A stretch of DNA of 6,814 nucleotides from Actinomycetes bacterium (lineage in GTDB: Bacteria > Actinomycetota > Coriobacteriia > Anaerosomatales > JAJZPX01): the NCBI GenBank assembly GCA_021811025.1, contig JAJZPX010000109.1:1-6814 (forward strand). Reading direction: 5' to 3'. Both the position numbers and the translations under genes were made by a program. The notes beneath the pieces are model-generated. The model made no database searches and was not told the origin of the DNA. It saw only the letters and a list, made by a program, of their open reading frames with translations. Of this stretch, positions 6,188 to 6,814 are shown piece by piece; position 1 is the stretch's first letter; every line of letters starts with the position of its first letter.

Positions 6188-6551
6188 TGCGCTTTCCCTC
6201 CAACGTGGCATCGACGAAATCGCGCGTCCGCGCCCATGCCGCCTTCCAGCCCTGCAGCGCCTGCCGGCCGCCGTCGGTGATCGAGTAGTACTTGCGGGGC
6301 GGCCCGGACACGGACGGCTCGACCCTGCTCGTCAGCAGGCCGTGCTCCTCGAGCGAGCGGAGCACCGGGTACAGCGTCCCCTGCTTCACCGGCAGGCCCC
6401 CGTCGGCCGCTCCCTCGAGCCGCTTCGCGATCTGGTAGCCGTACAGCGGCTCGGCCGACGCGTGGAGGATGGCAAGGAGCACGAGAGCGACGGTGCCCGC
6501 GTTCAGTTCCTTCTGGAACTTGCGGACGGCCGCATCGTCCATCGATTCCAT
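6171..6551 (-). CDS. PadR family transcriptional regulator
   Basis: The 126-residue product is a small winged-helix regulator. Helix and wing motifs are in the expected order: LVLLAILHASAEPLYGYQIAKRL (23-45), KQGTLYPVLRSLEEHGLL (56-73) and the wing RKYYSITDGGRQAL (86-99). A C-terminal helix (about 100-118) should form the dimer. PadR proteins mostly repress their own operon and are relieved by a ligand or stress. The frame is open to a TTG at 6611, but the promoter -10 lies inside that extension. I therefore take the ATG at 6551, which has AGGTGG four bases upstream; the ATG at 6542 is the next option. It is the first gene of the four-gene operon and overlaps the sensor gene. Operator-like palindromes lie at its promoter. 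Confidence 0.93.
   Translation of the reverse strand: MESMDDAAVRKFQKELNAGTVALVLLAILHASAEPLYGYQIAKRLEGAADGGLPVKQGTLYPVLRSLEEHGLLTSRVEPSVSGPPRKYYSITDGGRQALQGWKAAWARTRDFVDATLEGKRSEQHA
6197..6201 (-). promoter_or_regulatory. Ribosome binding site for the HAAS/sensor gene
   Basis: GGAGG inside the padR coding sequence lies nine bases before the GTG at 6187. The distance to the ATG at 6178 would be 18 bases, too far. It supports the GTG start and a 17-base overlap with padR. Confidence 0.65.
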
Positions 6552-6590
6552 CAAGCCACCTACTTCGTCCTGCTCATCATTATCAGGTTC

Positions 6591-6618
6591 ATCATAGTGT
6601 GTAGTTACCAATAGTCAA
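6591..6618 (-). promoter_or_regulatory. Promoter of the padR operon
   Basis: The minus strand has TTGACT (6613-6618), a 16-base spacer and TATGAT (6591-6596). This is a good match to the housekeeping consensus, in the most AT-rich stretch of the window. Transcription should start near 6584, giving a leader of about 33 nt before the ATG at 6551. Confidence 0.75.
6595..6613. promoter_or_regulatory. Second operator-like copy over the padR promoter
   Basis: TAGTGTGTAGTTACCAATA matches the 19-bp palindrome at 6627-6645 in 14 of 19 positions, including TAGTG at the left end. It is less symmetric. It spans from the -10 box to the first base of the -35 box, so occupancy would block RNA polymerase. 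The two copies are 32 bases apart, about three helical turns, so bound dimers would lie on the same face of the DNA. Confidence 0.42.
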
Positions 6619-6626
6619 GTAGCTAG

Positions 6627-6645
6627 TAGTGAGAACTTCCCACTA
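6627..6645. promoter_or_regulatory. 19-bp palindrome, candidate PadR operator
   Basis: TAGTGAGAA-C-TTCCCACTA is palindromic at every position except one pair (A6632 against C6640). It lies just upstream of the padR -35 box and about 60 bases before the divergent gene at 6706, so a protein bound here could affect both. That PadR is the protein is inference from position. Confidence 0.55.
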
Positions 6646-6705
6646 GTTTTCGAGAAGGAGCAGCAGGAGAAATTCGCCTGGAGCGGCGCCGAGGTGAGGA
6701 CGGGA

Positions 6706-6814
6706 ATGAGCCGCAGGGCGCGGTACGCTCTCATAGCCGGCATCGTCGTGCCGGCCGTCATCGTGGCGATAGTCGCGGTCCTGCTGCGCGCGCCGCCGCC
6801 GGCAGCGCGGCTCG
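6706..6814 (+). CDS. N-terminal part of an anchored membrane or secreted protein (runs off window)
   Basis: An ATG at 6706 with TGAGG six bases upstream opens a frame that continues to the window end (36 codons). It begins MSRRARYALIAGIVVPA, continues hydrophobic to about residue 27 (VIVAIVAVLL), then turns to RAPPPAARL. This is a typical positively charged N-terminus plus a signal anchor or signal peptide. A GTG at 6694 is an alternative start. The gene is divergent from padR and shares its control region. Too little is present to name a family. Confidence 0.6.
   Translation, partial: MSRRARYALIAGIVVPAVIVAIVAVLLRAPPPAARL

Noticed and set aside
6552..6611. Longer PadR beginning at TTG 6611
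   Set aside because: The good -10 box (6591-6596) and the predicted transcription start near 6584 lie inside this extension, and the extension is acidic and unlike PadR N-termini.
1..6814. CRISPR arrays, insertion sequences, phage or integrase genes
   Set aside because: No regularly spaced repeats, terminal inverted repeats or transposase/integrase-like frames are visible.

Overview
The window is very GC-rich with dense genes on both strands. The gene content points to a high-GC Actinomycetota-like bacterium, possibly an anaerobic Coriobacteriia-type lineage. The clues are a HAAS/putative-sensor membrane protein behind PadR, a long-form HisG, a TIGR00300 ornithine cyclodeaminase-type enzyme and a likely selenoprotein. 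This taxonomic placement is inference; there is no rRNA or other marker here.

Left block (1-1777, minus strand): a TIGR00300-family enzyme is followed 69 bases later by msrA, which runs off the left edge. The msrA frame is interrupted by a single UGA exactly where the catalytic cysteine belongs (G-UGA-F-W-G). A 7-bp hairpin with an AGGUUC loop starts 11 bases after that UGA. This is the layout of a bacterial selenocysteine insertion element, so I read the gene as an intact selenocysteine-containing methionine sulfoxide reductase A. An automatic annotation would probably split it or call it a pseudogene.

Middle block: a divergent promoter region (1778-1936) leads into a plus-strand membrane protein with a seven-helix histidine-kinase-type sensor and a PAS domain but no kinase (1937-3019). 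It converges, with 23 bases between the stop codons, on minus-strand hisG (3043-3915), the first enzyme of histidine biosynthesis, here without other his genes. The 285 bases from 3916 to 4200 hold the hisG leader and promoter, no convincing gene, and a long perfect hairpin ending the next transcript.

Right block (4149-6618, minus strand): what looks like a complete four-gene operon with its own promoter and terminator. In order of transcription it encodes a PadR repressor, a HAAS/putative-sensor membrane protein, a lipoprotein with toast-rack/LiaF-like beta repeats, and a small two-helix PLDc_N-type membrane protein. The set suggests a PadR-controlled envelope-sensing or envelope-stress module. 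An imperfect 19-bp palindrome lies just upstream of its promoter, and a related 19-bp copy overlaps the promoter 32 bases away; together they are good operator candidates. A divergent plus-strand gene encoding an N-terminally anchored protein starts at 6706 and leaves the window.
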